NCBI RefSeq assembly: GCF_006716745.1
Contig: NZ_VFPP01000001.1
Location: forward strand, 6,521,386-6,585,385
DNA length: 64,000 nucleotides
Source of the DNA: Saccharothrix saharensis
GTDB lineage: Bacteria > Actinomycetota > Actinomycetes > Mycobacteriales > Pseudonocardiaceae
Direction: 5' to 3'
Positions within the stretch are counted from its first letter, which is position 1, and each line of letters starts with the position of its first letter. A program made the translations under genes and the position numbers. Below the pieces are notes generated by a model. That model searched no databases and was not told the origin of the DNA. It was given only the letters and a program-made list of their open reading frames with translations. Positions 54,404-62,393 of the stretch are shown here, piece by piece.

Positions 54404-54526
54404 CTGCCGGGCCTCGCCGGGCCGCTGGATTTCGCGTACACCGAGTGGGCCAGGTTGAGCGGTGCGGCGCTGGGCTTCCAGGAGACCCGCCGGTTCCTGC
54501 GCAAGATCCCCGCCGACTACAGCTAG
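54404..54526 (+). pseudogene. 3' remnant of a regulator gene upstream of the DUF397 gene
   Basis: Forty in-frame codons with no start, from directly after the gltBD terminator to a TAG ten bases before the DUF397 gene. The peptide (LDFAYTEWARLSGAALGF, then QETRRFLRKIPADYS) resembles the C-terminal tail of the XRE/DUF5753 regulators that normally precede DUF397 genes, in place and style. The rest of that regulator is missing. Inference from the usual gene pairing. Confidence 0.45.
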
Positions 54527-54535
54527 GAGGCGGCG

Positions 54536-54703
54536 GTGTTCCGTAAGTCGAGTTACAGCGGCGAAGAGGGCAACAACTGCGTCGAGGTGTGGCGCACGGC
54601 GGAGTCGGTGGCGGTGCGGGACAGCAAGGTGCCGCACGGTGACGTGCTGCGGGTGAGCCCGGTGGCGTTCGACCAGTTGGTGAAGGCACCGGGTCGCGGC
54701 TGA
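54536..54703 (+). CDS. DUF397 domain protein
   Basis: A 55-residue protein: FRKSSYSGEEGNNCVEVWR, then SVAVRDSKVPHGDVLRVSP, the two conserved stretches of DUF397. AGGAGG lies five bases before GTG 54536. DUF397 proteins are a hallmark of streptomycetes and relatives and usually pair with an upstream XRE/DUF5753 regulator in a toxin-antitoxin-like or developmental locus. Here the partner seems to be deleted to a stub, so the protein is an orphan. Confidence 0.85.
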   Translation: MFRKSSYSGEEGNNCVEVWRTAESVAVRDSKVPHGDVLRVSPVAFDQLVKAPGRG

Positions 54704-54825
54704 TATTCGTCCCCGTAGCGCATGGCATGGGCATCGGGTGGTGTGCGGAGGGCCGTTGTGCCCATTTGAGCCGGCGGGCGGGGGAAGTTTTACCCGTTTT
54801 GTATCGATCCGGGGTTCCGGGCGGA

Positions 54826-54856
54826 CTCAAGCGGACGACAACCGTTTCCGCTTGAG
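54826..54856 (+). promoter_or_regulatory. inverted repeat ahead of the V8-like protease gene
   Basis: CTCAAGCGG (54826-54834) and CCGCTTGAG (54848-54856), perfect 9-bp arms, loop 13. The right arm runs into the GAGGGG ribosome site of GTG 54866, so the structure could be an operator or could mask translation in the RNA. Confidence 0.55.
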
Positions 54857-54865
54857 GGGATCCCC

Positions 54866-55828
54866 GTGATCGTACCAAGATTTTCGACACGGGTTGGAAT
54901 GGCGTTCGCCGGCGCATTGCTGGCCACCGTCGGATTGGTCTCGACGGCGTCCGCGAGCACGCCCGAGGGCGTGGAGCTGGGCTCCAGCGACACCGAGGCG
55001 GGGGTGACGGCGGCCCGGCACAGCGGGCTGCGGGGCGTCTCCGCGTACGAGGGCACCGGCGTGCCCGCCGACGTGACCGCGTACGGCGCGCAGCGCGTGC
55101 CGGCCGGCCACCGCATCCGGGGCTACGCCACGCCCACCGGCGACGTCGGCATCCAGTCGATCATCGGCGCGGACAACCGGGTGCGGGTCAACCCGACCAC
55201 GAGCTTCCCGGCCGGCGCCACCGTGCTCATCACCCGCACCGTCGACGGCGTCGAGCGGCAGCACTGCACCGGCTGGATGTTCGGCGCGAGCCTCGTGCTG
55301 ACCGCCGGCCACTGCGTCTACAACCAGACCAGCGGCTGGTACACCGGCCAGCTCAAGTTCTACCCCGGCGCGAACGGCACCACCTACCCGTACGGCTCCT
55401 GCACCGCGGCGACCCTGCGGTCCAACACCGGCTGGACGACCGACGGCAGCGCCGACGCCGACTACGGCGGCGCGACGCTGAACTGCTCGGTCGGCAACAC
55501 CACCGGCTGGTACGGCGCGTACTGGACCACGGCGTCGCTCAACGGCACCTCCACCACGATCCAGGGCTACCCCGGCGACAAGGCCCAGCAGCAGTGGACC
55601 CACACCGACCAGGTGCGGGAGAGCGGGTCGCTGCGGCTCTACTACGACAACGACACCGTGGGCGGCAACAGCGGCAGCTCCGTGCACACCGTGCGGGCCT
55701 CCGGCTCGTCGGGCTGCTCGGGCCGGTGCTCGCTCGCGTTCCACGCCTACGGCGTCGGCTCCAACGGCCACAACAGCGGGCCGCGCATCACCGAGAGCCG
55801 GTTCAACCTGGTCATCGGCTGGCGCTGA
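54866..55828 (+). CDS. secreted trypsin-like serine endopeptidase (V8/glutamyl endopeptidase-like)
   Basis: A 320-residue exported protease. Signal peptide RVGMAFAGALLATVGLVST with cut after about ASA, a propeptide to about residue 100, then the S1B-type catalytic domain: CTGWMFGASLVLTAGHCVYN with His, a DADYGG segment likely to hold the Asp, and VGGNSGSSV with the nucleophile Ser. Several Cys suggest disulfides. GTG 54866 follows GAGGGG. Probably acts outside the cell or on the wall. The 162 bases upstream contain the inverted repeat noted separately. Confidence 0.9.
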   Translation: MIVPRFSTRVGMAFAGALLATVGLVSTASASTPEGVELGSSDTEAGVTAARHSGLRGVSAYEGTGVPADVTAYGAQRVPAGHRIRGYATPTGDVGIQSIIGADNRVRVNPTTSFPAGATVLITRTVDGVERQHCTGWMFGASLVLTAGHCVYNQTSGWYTGQLKFYPGANGTTYPYGSCTAATLRSNTGWTTDGSADADYGGATLNCSVGNTTGWYGAYWTTASLNGTSTTIQGYPGDKAQQQWTHTDQVRESGSLRLYYDNDTVGGNSGSSVHTVRASGSSGCSGRCSLAFHAYGVGSNGHNSGPRITESRFNLVIGWR

Positions 55829-55910
55829 CCCGATCCGGTGAGGGTCGCCGGGGTGCGGCAACCCCGAACGCCGCCCGTTCCGTCCCAGCGGTGACCGAGA
55901 GGAGCGGATC

Positions 55911-56276
55911 GTGAGACGCGCACACCTCGCGCTGCTGATCGGCGTGCTGGCGCTCGGCGCGTGCGGCGGGGAGAGCCCGACGTCCGACGCCGGCACCCCG
56001 CCACCCGTCACCGCGCAGGCCACCGTCACCGGCGTGGTGACGGACTCCGCCGGGCGACCCGTGACCGGTGCGCTGGTGCAGCCGAAGTCGCTCGACGACC
56101 CGGCGCACCCGGTGCCGGAACTGGCGGTGCTGTCCGGACCGGACGGCCGTTACGCGTGGCACCTGGCCGCGGGCCGGTACGAGTTCACCGCCACCAAGGA
56201 CGACCGCGCCGGCACACCGGCCGAAGTGACCGCTGCCGTGGGCGGGGTCGAACAACTCGACCTCCGCCTGCCCTGA
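55911..56276 (+). CDS. lipoprotein with carboxypeptidase-regulatory-like domain
   Basis: A 121-residue lipoprotein: AHLALLIGVLALGACGG gives a signal peptide with lipobox LGAC (Cys18). After a short Pro/Thr linker comes one small beta-sandwich repeat of the carboxypeptidase regulatory type (VTGVVTDSAGRPVTGALV, SGPDGRYAWHLAAGRYEF). GTG 55911 has GAGAGGAG upstream. Function unknown; likely surface-located. It follows the protease by 82 bases. Confidence 0.82.
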   Translation: MRRAHLALLIGVLALGACGGESPTSDAGTPPPVTAQATVTGVVTDSAGRPVTGALVQPKSLDDPAHPVPELAVLSGPDGRYAWHLAAGRYEFTATKDDRAGTPAEVTAAVGGVEQLDLRLP

Positions 56277-56321
56277 CGCCCGCGTGGCCCGGACCCGAGG
56301 ACCCGGGTGCGGGCCACGCCG

Positions 56322-58274
56322 TCACACGCCGGTCACCGCGCGCACCGAGCGGATGCGGCTGACCGGGAACTCGCGGTGCTCGCCGCGCGGGGCGCAGTTG
56401 GCCTTGAGGTTGCCCGCGGCGTGGTCCACGGGCGTGATGACGTGCTTCACCGTGGTCCGCGGGCCGCTGGCCACCGCGATCTCCACCGACGTGCGGCTCA
56501 CCAGCGCCTCCGCCAGCAGCACGACCTCCGAGTCGCGCAGCACCAGCGACTGGTCCCGCAGCAGCCGCACCGCCCCCATCCGCTGCGACTCCGCGGGCGG
56601 CAGCACGAACTTCGGCCTCGGCCGCTCCCGCTCCACCAGCGCCGCCGCCAGCTTCGCCAGCTCCTGCTCGGTCAGCGGCGCACGCCACCCACCGGTCGCA
56701 CCGCGCACCGGCGGCGGCTCGACGCGACGCCGCGGCACCCGCTCCACCACCGCCGTGCCGTCCGCGGTCGACGTCGTCGGCGCGTAACCGGCCGCGCGCA
56801 ACAGCGCCAGCGTCTCCGCGGCGGGCTTCGCCGAAGCCAGCACCGTCGGACCCAGCGGCTGCAACGCCAACTGCGCCAACGCCGGGTGCGCGGCGATCTC
56901 GCCCACCAGCGCGGGGTCCTCCGCCCGCACGCAGCACGCCACCGGCGTCACCGTGATCCGGCCGTGCTGCCGCGCCACCTCCCGCACCAGGTGCGCCAGC
57001 GTCGGCGGCACGCCGTGCTCGGCCACCGACACCAACCGAGCCAGCAGCGCGTCCGGCTCGTGCCCCGCGTCCAACGCCCGCCGCACGCTGGCGCCGCTGA
57101 ACCGCCAGCCGCCCGCCGTGCCGTCCGCGGCCAGGTCCAGCACCGCGCTCAGCTCCCGCGACGGCAACCCGCCCACCACCGCGGTCAGGTCGGGCCGCAG
57201 GTGGGCGGTCGTCGCGGTGGGCGGCACGAACCGGGCCGCCACCTCCGCCACCCCGCCCGCCAGCACCGCGCGGCCCAGCGCCGTCGCCGCGCCCAGCGCC
57301 ACCAACCCCACCGACTCGGCCTCCACCAACGCCGCCTCGGTCGCCGCGCGCCCGTGCGCGGCGGGCAACGCCCACACCAGCTCGGCGACCACCTCGTGCC
57401 GGTGCTCGTACGCCTCGTCCGCGCCCAACCGCGCGTACCGCTCCAGCAACCCGCGCCGGGTCCGGTCGCCCGAGTCCGCCGAGGACACCTCCGCCGACGC
57501 CGGCCGCTGCCTGCCCGGCGTCCACGTCAGCCGCGGCCACGCCAGGGCCAACGACGCCAGCCGGTCCGCGGGCGACTCGGCGCGCCACGCGTCCGACCGG
57601 ACCGTCGGCACCAGCCTGCCGTCGTCCACCGCGAGCAGCCGTGCCTCCACGGCCAACCCGACCCACAGCCGCGCCCGGCCCTCGTCCGCCCGCAGCAGGG
57701 CCGCGAGCCGCCGCAGCTCCCGCAACCCCACCACACCGCGGCACGCCACCAGCTCCACGTCGCACAGGTCGACCAGGCGCGTGACGCCGTCCACAGTGGA
57801 CGTGGCGGGGGTGATCGCGGCCCGGTCGGCGAAACCGCGGTCCTGCGGCACGCGGCGGGGCGTGCGCGGCGCGGGCGTGATGCGGCGCGGCGGCTCGTCC
57901 TCCAGCGGGCGCAACCCCGGCGAGCAGACCAGCCGACCCGCCGCCGGCCACACCAGTGCCCTGGCCCGCAACGCGCCCAGCGCCCGCTTCAGCTCCGCCC
58001 GCGAGGCCTTCCCGTTGCAGCGCAACCGTTCCGCCAACGCCTCCACACCGGCCTCGTCGCCCAGCCGCAGCGCGGTGTCCAGCACGTCCCGGCACCCCTG
58101 GTCGAGCCCGTCGACCGCGGCCCGCACCGACGCCGTCGTGGTCAGCTCGTCCGCCAGCGCCCGCAACGAGGGGGGTCGGCGGTCGGCGGCGTCCTTGCGC
58201 AGCGCCAGGAGGTCCCGGATCTGGCCGGCGTCGAGCTCGCGCAGCCATCCGGCCAGCGCCGTTTTCCTACCCAC
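56322..58274 (-). CDS. helicase-associated XPB/Ssl2 N-terminal domain protein
   Basis: About 650 residues from GTG 58274. The N-terminal part has the repeated LREL/DLLALRKD and DELTTTASVRAAVDGL pattern of the XPB/Ssl2-like domain found in actinobacterial proteins. The C-terminal 250 residues include the phrase RITVTPVACCVRAEDPALVGEIAAHPAL and a segment HAAGNLKANCAPRGEHREF. No helicase motor motifs are seen. Actinobacteria usually carry this gene near a separate XPB helicase, which is not in this window. A -10 CATAAT lies 7 bases before the GTG. Function unknown, perhaps DNA repair. Confidence 0.82.
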   Translation of the reverse strand: MGRKTALAGWLRELDAGQIRDLLALRKDAADRRPPSLRALADELTTTASVRAAVDGLDQGCRDVLDTALRLGDEAGVEALAERLRCNGKASRAELKRALGALRARALVWPAAGRLVCSPGLRPLEDEPPRRITPAPRTPRRVPQDRGFADRAAITPATSTVDGVTRLVDLCDVELVACRGVVGLRELRRLAALLRADEGRARLWVGLAVEARLLAVDDGRLVPTVRSDAWRAESPADRLASLALAWPRLTWTPGRQRPASAEVSSADSGDRTRRGLLERYARLGADEAYEHRHEVVAELVWALPAAHGRAATEAALVEAESVGLVALGAATALGRAVLAGGVAEVAARFVPPTATTAHLRPDLTAVVGGLPSRELSAVLDLAADGTAGGWRFSGASVRRALDAGHEPDALLARLVSVAEHGVPPTLAHLVREVARQHGRITVTPVACCVRAEDPALVGEIAAHPALAQLALQPLGPTVLASAKPAAETLALLRAAGYAPTTSTADGTAVVERVPRRRVEPPPVRGATGGWRAPLTEQELAKLAAALVERERPRPKFVLPPAESQRMGAVRLLRDQSLVLRDSEVVLLAEALVSRTSVEIAVASGPRTTVKHVITPVDHAAGNLKANCAPRGEHREFPVSRIRSVRAVTGV

Positions 58275-58281
58275 CCGGCCG

Positions 58282-58287
58282 ATTATG
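58282..58287 (-). promoter_or_regulatory. -10 box of the XPB-N-like gene
   Basis: CATAAT on the minus strand, ending 7 bases before GTG 58274; suggests a leaderless message. Confidence 0.45.
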
Positions 58288-58354
58288 CACAGAACGTGAC
58301 CGCGCGGTGATGCGTTGCGATAGAGCGTTCGAATGAGCCACGAATGGACGAACG

Positions 58355-58360
58355 TAAGCT
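58355..58360 (+). promoter_or_regulatory. -10 box of the DUF2461 gene
   Basis: TAAGCT, seven bases before GTG 58368. This spacing is the reason to prefer that GTG over ATG 58344. Confidence 0.45.
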
Positions 58361-58367
58361 GTGCCTC

Positions 58368-59024
58368 GTGGAATTCACCGGCTTCGGCGAACACGCCATC
58401 GACTTCTACGACGGGCTCGTCGCGGACAACTCCAAGGCGTACTGGGAGGACAACAAGCACGTCTACCAGCGCGATGTGCGTGCGCCCATGGAGGCGTTGC
58501 TGGCCGCGATGGAGCCCGCGTTCGGGAAAGGAAAGGTCTTTCGGCCCTATCGCGACGTGCGGTTCAGCAAGGACAAGACGCCCTACAAAGACCACTGCGG
58601 CGGCGTGGTCGAACTCGGCCGCGGCGGCGGCGCGCACTACGTGCAGATCGGCACCGAAGGCCTGTTCGTGGCCGGCGGGTCGTTCGCCATGGCCTCCGAC
58701 CAGCTCGCCCGCTACCGCGAGTCGGTCGCGGACGACGTGCGGGGTCGTGCGCTGGAGAAGCTGCTCGCGAAGCTCGACCGGGCCGGCTGGGAGTTGCGCG
58801 GCGACAAGCTCAAGCGCGCCCCGCGCGGCTTCGACCCCGAGCACCCGCGGATCGAGCTGCTCAAGCACAAGCGCGTCTACGTGGCGAAGGTCTGGCCGCC
58901 CGACGACGTGCTGCACGAGCCGGGCTGCCTGGACCGCGTCCGCGAGGCCTGGCGGCAGGTGACGCCGCTGGTGGACTGGTGCGCCGACCACATCGGCCTC
59001 ACCGAGGTCGGCTTCCGCCGCTGA
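58368..59024 (+). CDS. DUF2461 family protein
   Basis: About 218 residues: FYDGLVADNSKAYWEDNKHVYQ, FRPYRDVRFSKDKTPYKDH and LKRAPRGFDPEHPRIELLKHK are the conserved parts of this family (also called TIGR02453). No biochemical role is established. ATG 58344 upstream is possible, but GTG 58368 has a -10 box at the leaderless distance. The 3' end overlaps the convergent VanZ-like gene by 26 bases. Confidence 0.88.
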   Translation: MEFTGFGEHAIDFYDGLVADNSKAYWEDNKHVYQRDVRAPMEALLAAMEPAFGKGKVFRPYRDVRFSKDKTPYKDHCGGVVELGRGGGAHYVQIGTEGLFVAGGSFAMASDQLARYRESVADDVRGRALEKLLAKLDRAGWELRGDKLKRAPRGFDPEHPRIELLKHKRVYVAKVWPPDDVLHEPGCLDRVREAWRQVTPLVDWCADHIGLTEVGFRR

Positions 59025-59346
59025 CCGCGAGGCGCCGCGTGACGAGGTAGCCGAACGCGACGCCGGCCACGTCCACCAGGGCGTCCAGGACGTCCCCGCC
59101 GCGGTGCAGCGCGGTGATGAGCCACTGCAACACTTCCGAGACCGCGGCGTAACCCGACAAGCCGACGGCCAGTGGTCCGGATGGCAGCCGCGCGTAGCGC
59201 CCGGTGCCCATGAGCAGGGCGAACAGCACGAAGTGCACCACCTTGTCCGTGCCGGGCGGTGCCGTGGGCACACCTGAAGCAGGGGTGAACAGCACGATGA
59301 CGCTGAGCGACACCGCGACCACGAACGGAAGGATTCTGGGGCCCAC
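58999..59346 (-). CDS. VanZ-like family membrane protein
   Basis: A 115-residue protein with three or four membrane helices: FVVAVSLSVIVLFTPASG, KVVHFVLFALLMGTGRYA and AVGLSGYAAVSEVLQWL, with the VanZ-like pattern D-K-x-x-H-F near helix 2 and the polar GGDVLDALVDVAGVAFGY near helix 4. VanZ gives low-level teicoplanin resistance in enterococci; most homologues have unknown roles. GTG 59346. Divergent from pyk by 82 bases. Confidence 0.83.
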   Translation of the reverse strand: MGPRILPFVVAVSLSVIVLFTPASGVPTAPPGTDKVVHFVLFALLMGTGRYARLPSGPLAVGLSGYAAVSEVLQWLITALHRGGDVLDALVDVAGVAFGYLVTRRLAVSGGSRPR

Positions 59347-59414
59347 GGGGCAGATTCTGCCTGTTTCGCGGAGATTACTTCCCGGTACATCCTGATCGGT
59401 CCAGTGACAGGGAC

Positions 59415-59420
59415 TACTCT
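59415..59420 (+). promoter_or_regulatory. -10 box of pyk
   Basis: TACTCT, eight bases before GTG 59429; no ribosome site is visible, so the pyk message is probably leaderless. Confidence 0.5.
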
Positions 59421-59428
59421 GACTAGAC

Positions 59429-60853
59429 GTGAGTCGACGCGCGAAGATCGTCTGTACGATGGGTCCTGCCACCGCGACCGAGGACAAGGTCAACGAGCTG
59501 GTGGCGGCCGGTATGGACGTTGCCCGGATGAACTTCAGCCACGGCAGCCATGCCGACCACAAGCAGGTCTACGACCTCGTCCGCAACGCGGCCGATGCGT
59601 CGGGCCGCGCGGTCGGCATCCTCGCCGACCTCCAGGGACCGAAGATCCGGCTCGGCCGGTTCGCCCACGGCCCCGTCGAGTGGCGCACCGGTGACGTCGT
59701 CCGGGTGACGGTCGAGGACGTCGAGGGCACCCACGACCGGGTCTCCACCACCTACAAGCAGCTGGCGCAGGACGCCAAGGCGGGCGACCGGCTGCTGGTG
59801 GACGACGGCAAGGTCGGCCTGACCGTCATCGAGGTCGACGGGCCGGACGTGGTCTGCGAGGTCACCGAGGGCGGCCCCGTCAGCAACAACAAGGGCCTCT
59901 CGCTGCCCGGCATGGACGTGTCCGTGCCCGCGCTGTCCGAGAAGGACATCGAGGACCTGGAGTTCGCCCTCAACCTGGGCGTGGACTTCATCGCCCTGTC
60001 GTTCGTGCGCTCGCCCGCCGACATCGACCTGGTCCACCAGGTCATGGACCGCGTGGGCCACGGCCGCAAGCCGGTGATCGCCAAGATCGAGAAGCCCGAG
60101 GCGGTCGACAACCTCGAGGCGATCGTGCTCGCCTTCGACGGCGTCATGGTCGCCCGCGGCGACCTGGGCGTCGAGCTGCCGCTGGAGCACGTGCCGCTGG
60201 TGCAGAAGCGGGCCATCCAGATCGCCCGCGAGAACGCCAAGCCCGTCATCGTGGCGACCCAGATGCTCGACTCGATGATCACGAACTCCCGCCCGACCCG
60301 CGCCGAGACCTCGGACGTCGCCAACGCCGTGCTCGACGGCGCCGACGCGCTGATGCTCTCCGGCGAGACCTCGGTCGGCCGCTACGCCATCGAGTCGGTC
60401 AAGACCATGAGCCGCATCATCGTGGCCGTCGAGACCGAGTCCACCGTGGTCCCGCCGCTGACCCACGTCCCGCGCACCAAGCGCGGCGTGATCTCGTACG
60501 CGGCGCGCGACATCGGCGAGCGGCTGAACGCCAAGGCGCTCGTCGCGTTCACCCAGTCCGGTGACACCGTGCGGCGGCTGGCCCGCCTGCACACCCCGCT
60601 GCCGCTGCTGGCGTTCACGCCGGAGCCCAGCGTGCGCAGTCAGCTTTCTCTCACCTGGGGCACCGAGACGTTCCTGGTGCCTAAGGTGGACTCGACGGAC
60701 GAGATGGTCCGCCAGGTCGACCTGTCGATGATCGACATCGGCCGGTACCAGCCCGGCGACCTCGTCGTGGTGGTGGCGGGCTCCCCGCCCGGCACCATCG
60801 GCTCGACGAACCTCATCCGGGTGCACCGCCTGGGGGAGGACGACCACGCTTAG
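59429..60853 (+). CDS. pyk: pyruvate kinase
   Basis: A 474-residue glycolytic enzyme (phosphoenolpyruvate plus ADP to pyruvate plus ATP). Seen: AKIVCTMGPATA, MNFSHGSHADH, ILADLQGPKIRLGRF, VIAKIEKPEAVDN with the catalytic Lys, VMVARGDLGVELP, and ATQMLDSMITNSRPTRAE. The C-terminal domain from about residue 350 is the allosteric part. GTG 59429 follows a -10 box by eight bases. Confidence 0.97.
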   Translation: MSRRAKIVCTMGPATATEDKVNELVAAGMDVARMNFSHGSHADHKQVYDLVRNAADASGRAVGILADLQGPKIRLGRFAHGPVEWRTGDVVRVTVEDVEGTHDRVSTTYKQLAQDAKAGDRLLVDDGKVGLTVIEVDGPDVVCEVTEGGPVSNNKGLSLPGMDVSVPALSEKDIEDLEFALNLGVDFIALSFVRSPADIDLVHQVMDRVGHGRKPVIAKIEKPEAVDNLEAIVLAFDGVMVARGDLGVELPLEHVPLVQKRAIQIARENAKPVIVATQMLDSMITNSRPTRAETSDVANAVLDGADALMLSGETSVGRYAIESVKTMSRIIVAVETESTVVPPLTHVPRTKRGVISYAARDIGERLNAKALVAFTQSGDTVRRLARLHTPLPLLAFTPEPSVRSQLSLTWGTETFLVPKVDSTDEMVRQVDLSMIDIGRYQPGDLVVVVAGSPPGTIGSTNLIRVHRLGEDDHA

Positions 60854-60861
60854 GAGATGAC

Positions 60862-61785
60862 GTGACCGAGGCTGCCCGTGCCGCGGCGACCGCCGAGTTC
60901 TCGGACGTTCCCCTGGACGCCGACGGCGTGCCCCACGGGCAGCCCGTGCTCGACCGCCTCGTGGCGCTGCTCGACCTGGAGCGCATCGAGGAGAACATCT
61001 TCCGCGGCGTGTCACCCGCCGAATCGCCCGTGCGGGTATTCGGCGGGCAGGTCGCCGGCCAGGCGCTGGTGGCCGCCGGGCGCACCGTGCCGCCCGAGCG
61101 CCGGGTCCACTCGCTGCACTCGTACTTCATCCGCGGCGGCGACCCGAGCGTGCCGATCGTGTACGAGGTGGACCGCGTCCGGGACGGACGGTCCTTCACT
61201 ACCCGGCGCGTGGTCGCCGTGCAGCACGGCAAGGCGATCTTCACCCTGTCGGCGTCGTTCCAGTTGGACGAGCCGGGCCTGGACCACCAGGAACCGATGC
61301 CGTCCGTGCCGGCGCCGGACTCGCTGCCGACCTACGCCGAAGCCGCCGCAGGCTACCTGGAGAAGGTGGGCATGGCCCGCCTGCCGCGGCCGATCGACAT
61401 CCGGTACGTGACCGAGCCGCCGTGGCGGGCGCGCGAGGACGGGCCGGGTGAGGCGCGCAGCCAGGTGTGGATGAGGGCGGACGGCAAGCTGCCGGACGAC
61501 GACCTGCTGCACGTGTGCGTGCTGGCTTACGCGTCGGACATGACCCTGCTCGACTCGGTGCTGGTGCGCCACGGCGTGTACTGGGGCACGGACAAGGTCC
61601 TGGGCGCGAGCCTGGACCACGCCATGTGGTTCCACCGCCGCTTCCGCGCGGACGACTGGTTCCTCTACGACTGCGCCTCACCGTCCGCCTCGGGCGCGCG
61701 CGGCCTGGCCACGGGCCGCTTCTACAGCCACGACGGCCAACTGGTCGCTACCGTGGTCCAGGAGGGTCTGCTCCGAGTTCTGTAG
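60862..61785 (+). CDS. tesB: acyl-CoA thioesterase II (TesB type)
   Basis: A 307-residue double hot-dog thioesterase that hydrolyses acyl-CoA. Seen: FRGVSPAESPVRVFGGQVAGQAL, VHSLHSYFIRGGDP, VRDGRSFTTRRVVAVQHGK, and the second half LDHAMWFHRRFRADDWFLYD with DGQLVATVVQEGLLR at the end. AGGAGATGAC precedes GTG 60862, 9 bases after the pyk stop, so it is probably co-transcribed with pyk; the same pairing is known in other actinobacteria. Confidence 0.95.
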   Translation: MTEAARAAATAEFSDVPLDADGVPHGQPVLDRLVALLDLERIEENIFRGVSPAESPVRVFGGQVAGQALVAAGRTVPPERRVHSLHSYFIRGGDPSVPIVYEVDRVRDGRSFTTRRVVAVQHGKAIFTLSASFQLDEPGLDHQEPMPSVPAPDSLPTYAEAAAGYLEKVGMARLPRPIDIRYVTEPPWRAREDGPGEARSQVWMRADGKLPDDDLLHVCVLAYASDMTLLDSVLVRHGVYWGTDKVLGASLDHAMWFHRRFRADDWFLYDCASPSASGARGLATGRFYSHDGQLVATVVQEGLLRVL

Positions 61786-61832
61786 TCGACCGGCTACGCT
61801 ACGCAGCCAATAGAGCAAGAGAGGTGGCCGCG

Positions 61833-62393
61833 ATGAGCACCATGCCCTGGCCTGACCACTTGTTCACGCTTGAGGAGTGGGACGCGCTTCCGGAGGACAA
61901 GTCGCGCCACTTCGAGCTGGTCGAAGGAGTCTTGCTGGTGGCACCCAGGCCGGCACCGAAGCACCAAGTGGCGATGGCGAACCTCCGTAGCTGCCTGAAA
62001 GAGCAACTGCCCGCGGAGGTGGTGGCGGTCCAGGACGTCGATGTCGTGATAGACCCCGGGCCTCCGCTCTCGCTGCGCGCACCGGATGTCGTAGTGGTGC
62101 CGGCCGAGCGCTACTGGGAGCACCCGAGTCGGTTCAACCCCGATGACCTGTACTTGGCGGTGGAGATCGTGTCGCCGGGAACGGGCCGAACAGACCGCGT
62201 CTTCAAGCCGATCGAGTACGCCAAGGTCGGTATCCCGCACTACTGGGTGGTGGAGCTGGACGAGCCGGCCACGCTCATCGCGTTCAGCCTGGTCGCTGGC
62301 AGGTACAAGCAGATCGCACAGGGCACCGGGAAGGTCGAGGTCCCCGAGCCTTACCCGATCACCGTCGACCTCGACGCGCTGATCAACCCCTGA
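61833..62393 (+). CDS. Uma2 family (DUF820) putative endonuclease, second copy
   Basis: A 186-residue PD-(D/E)XK-fold protein: HLFTLEEWDALPEDKSRHFELVEG, LRAPDVVVVP with the Asp, LAVEIVSPGTGRTDRVFKPIEY with E-x-K, and HYWVVELDEPATL. GAGAGG eight bases before ATG 61833. It is only distantly like the copy at 40796 (same motif layout, different residues), so they are not a recent duplication. The 3' end overlaps the convergent decarboxylase by 11 bases. Role unknown. Confidence 0.85.
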   Translation: MSTMPWPDHLFTLEEWDALPEDKSRHFELVEGVLLVAPRPAPKHQVAMANLRSCLKEQLPAEVVAVQDVDVVIDPGPPLSLRAPDVVVVPAERYWEHPSRFNPDDLYLAVEIVSPGTGRTDRVFKPIEYAKVGIPHYWVVELDEPATLIAFSLVAGRYKQIAQGTGKVEVPEPYPITVDLDALINP

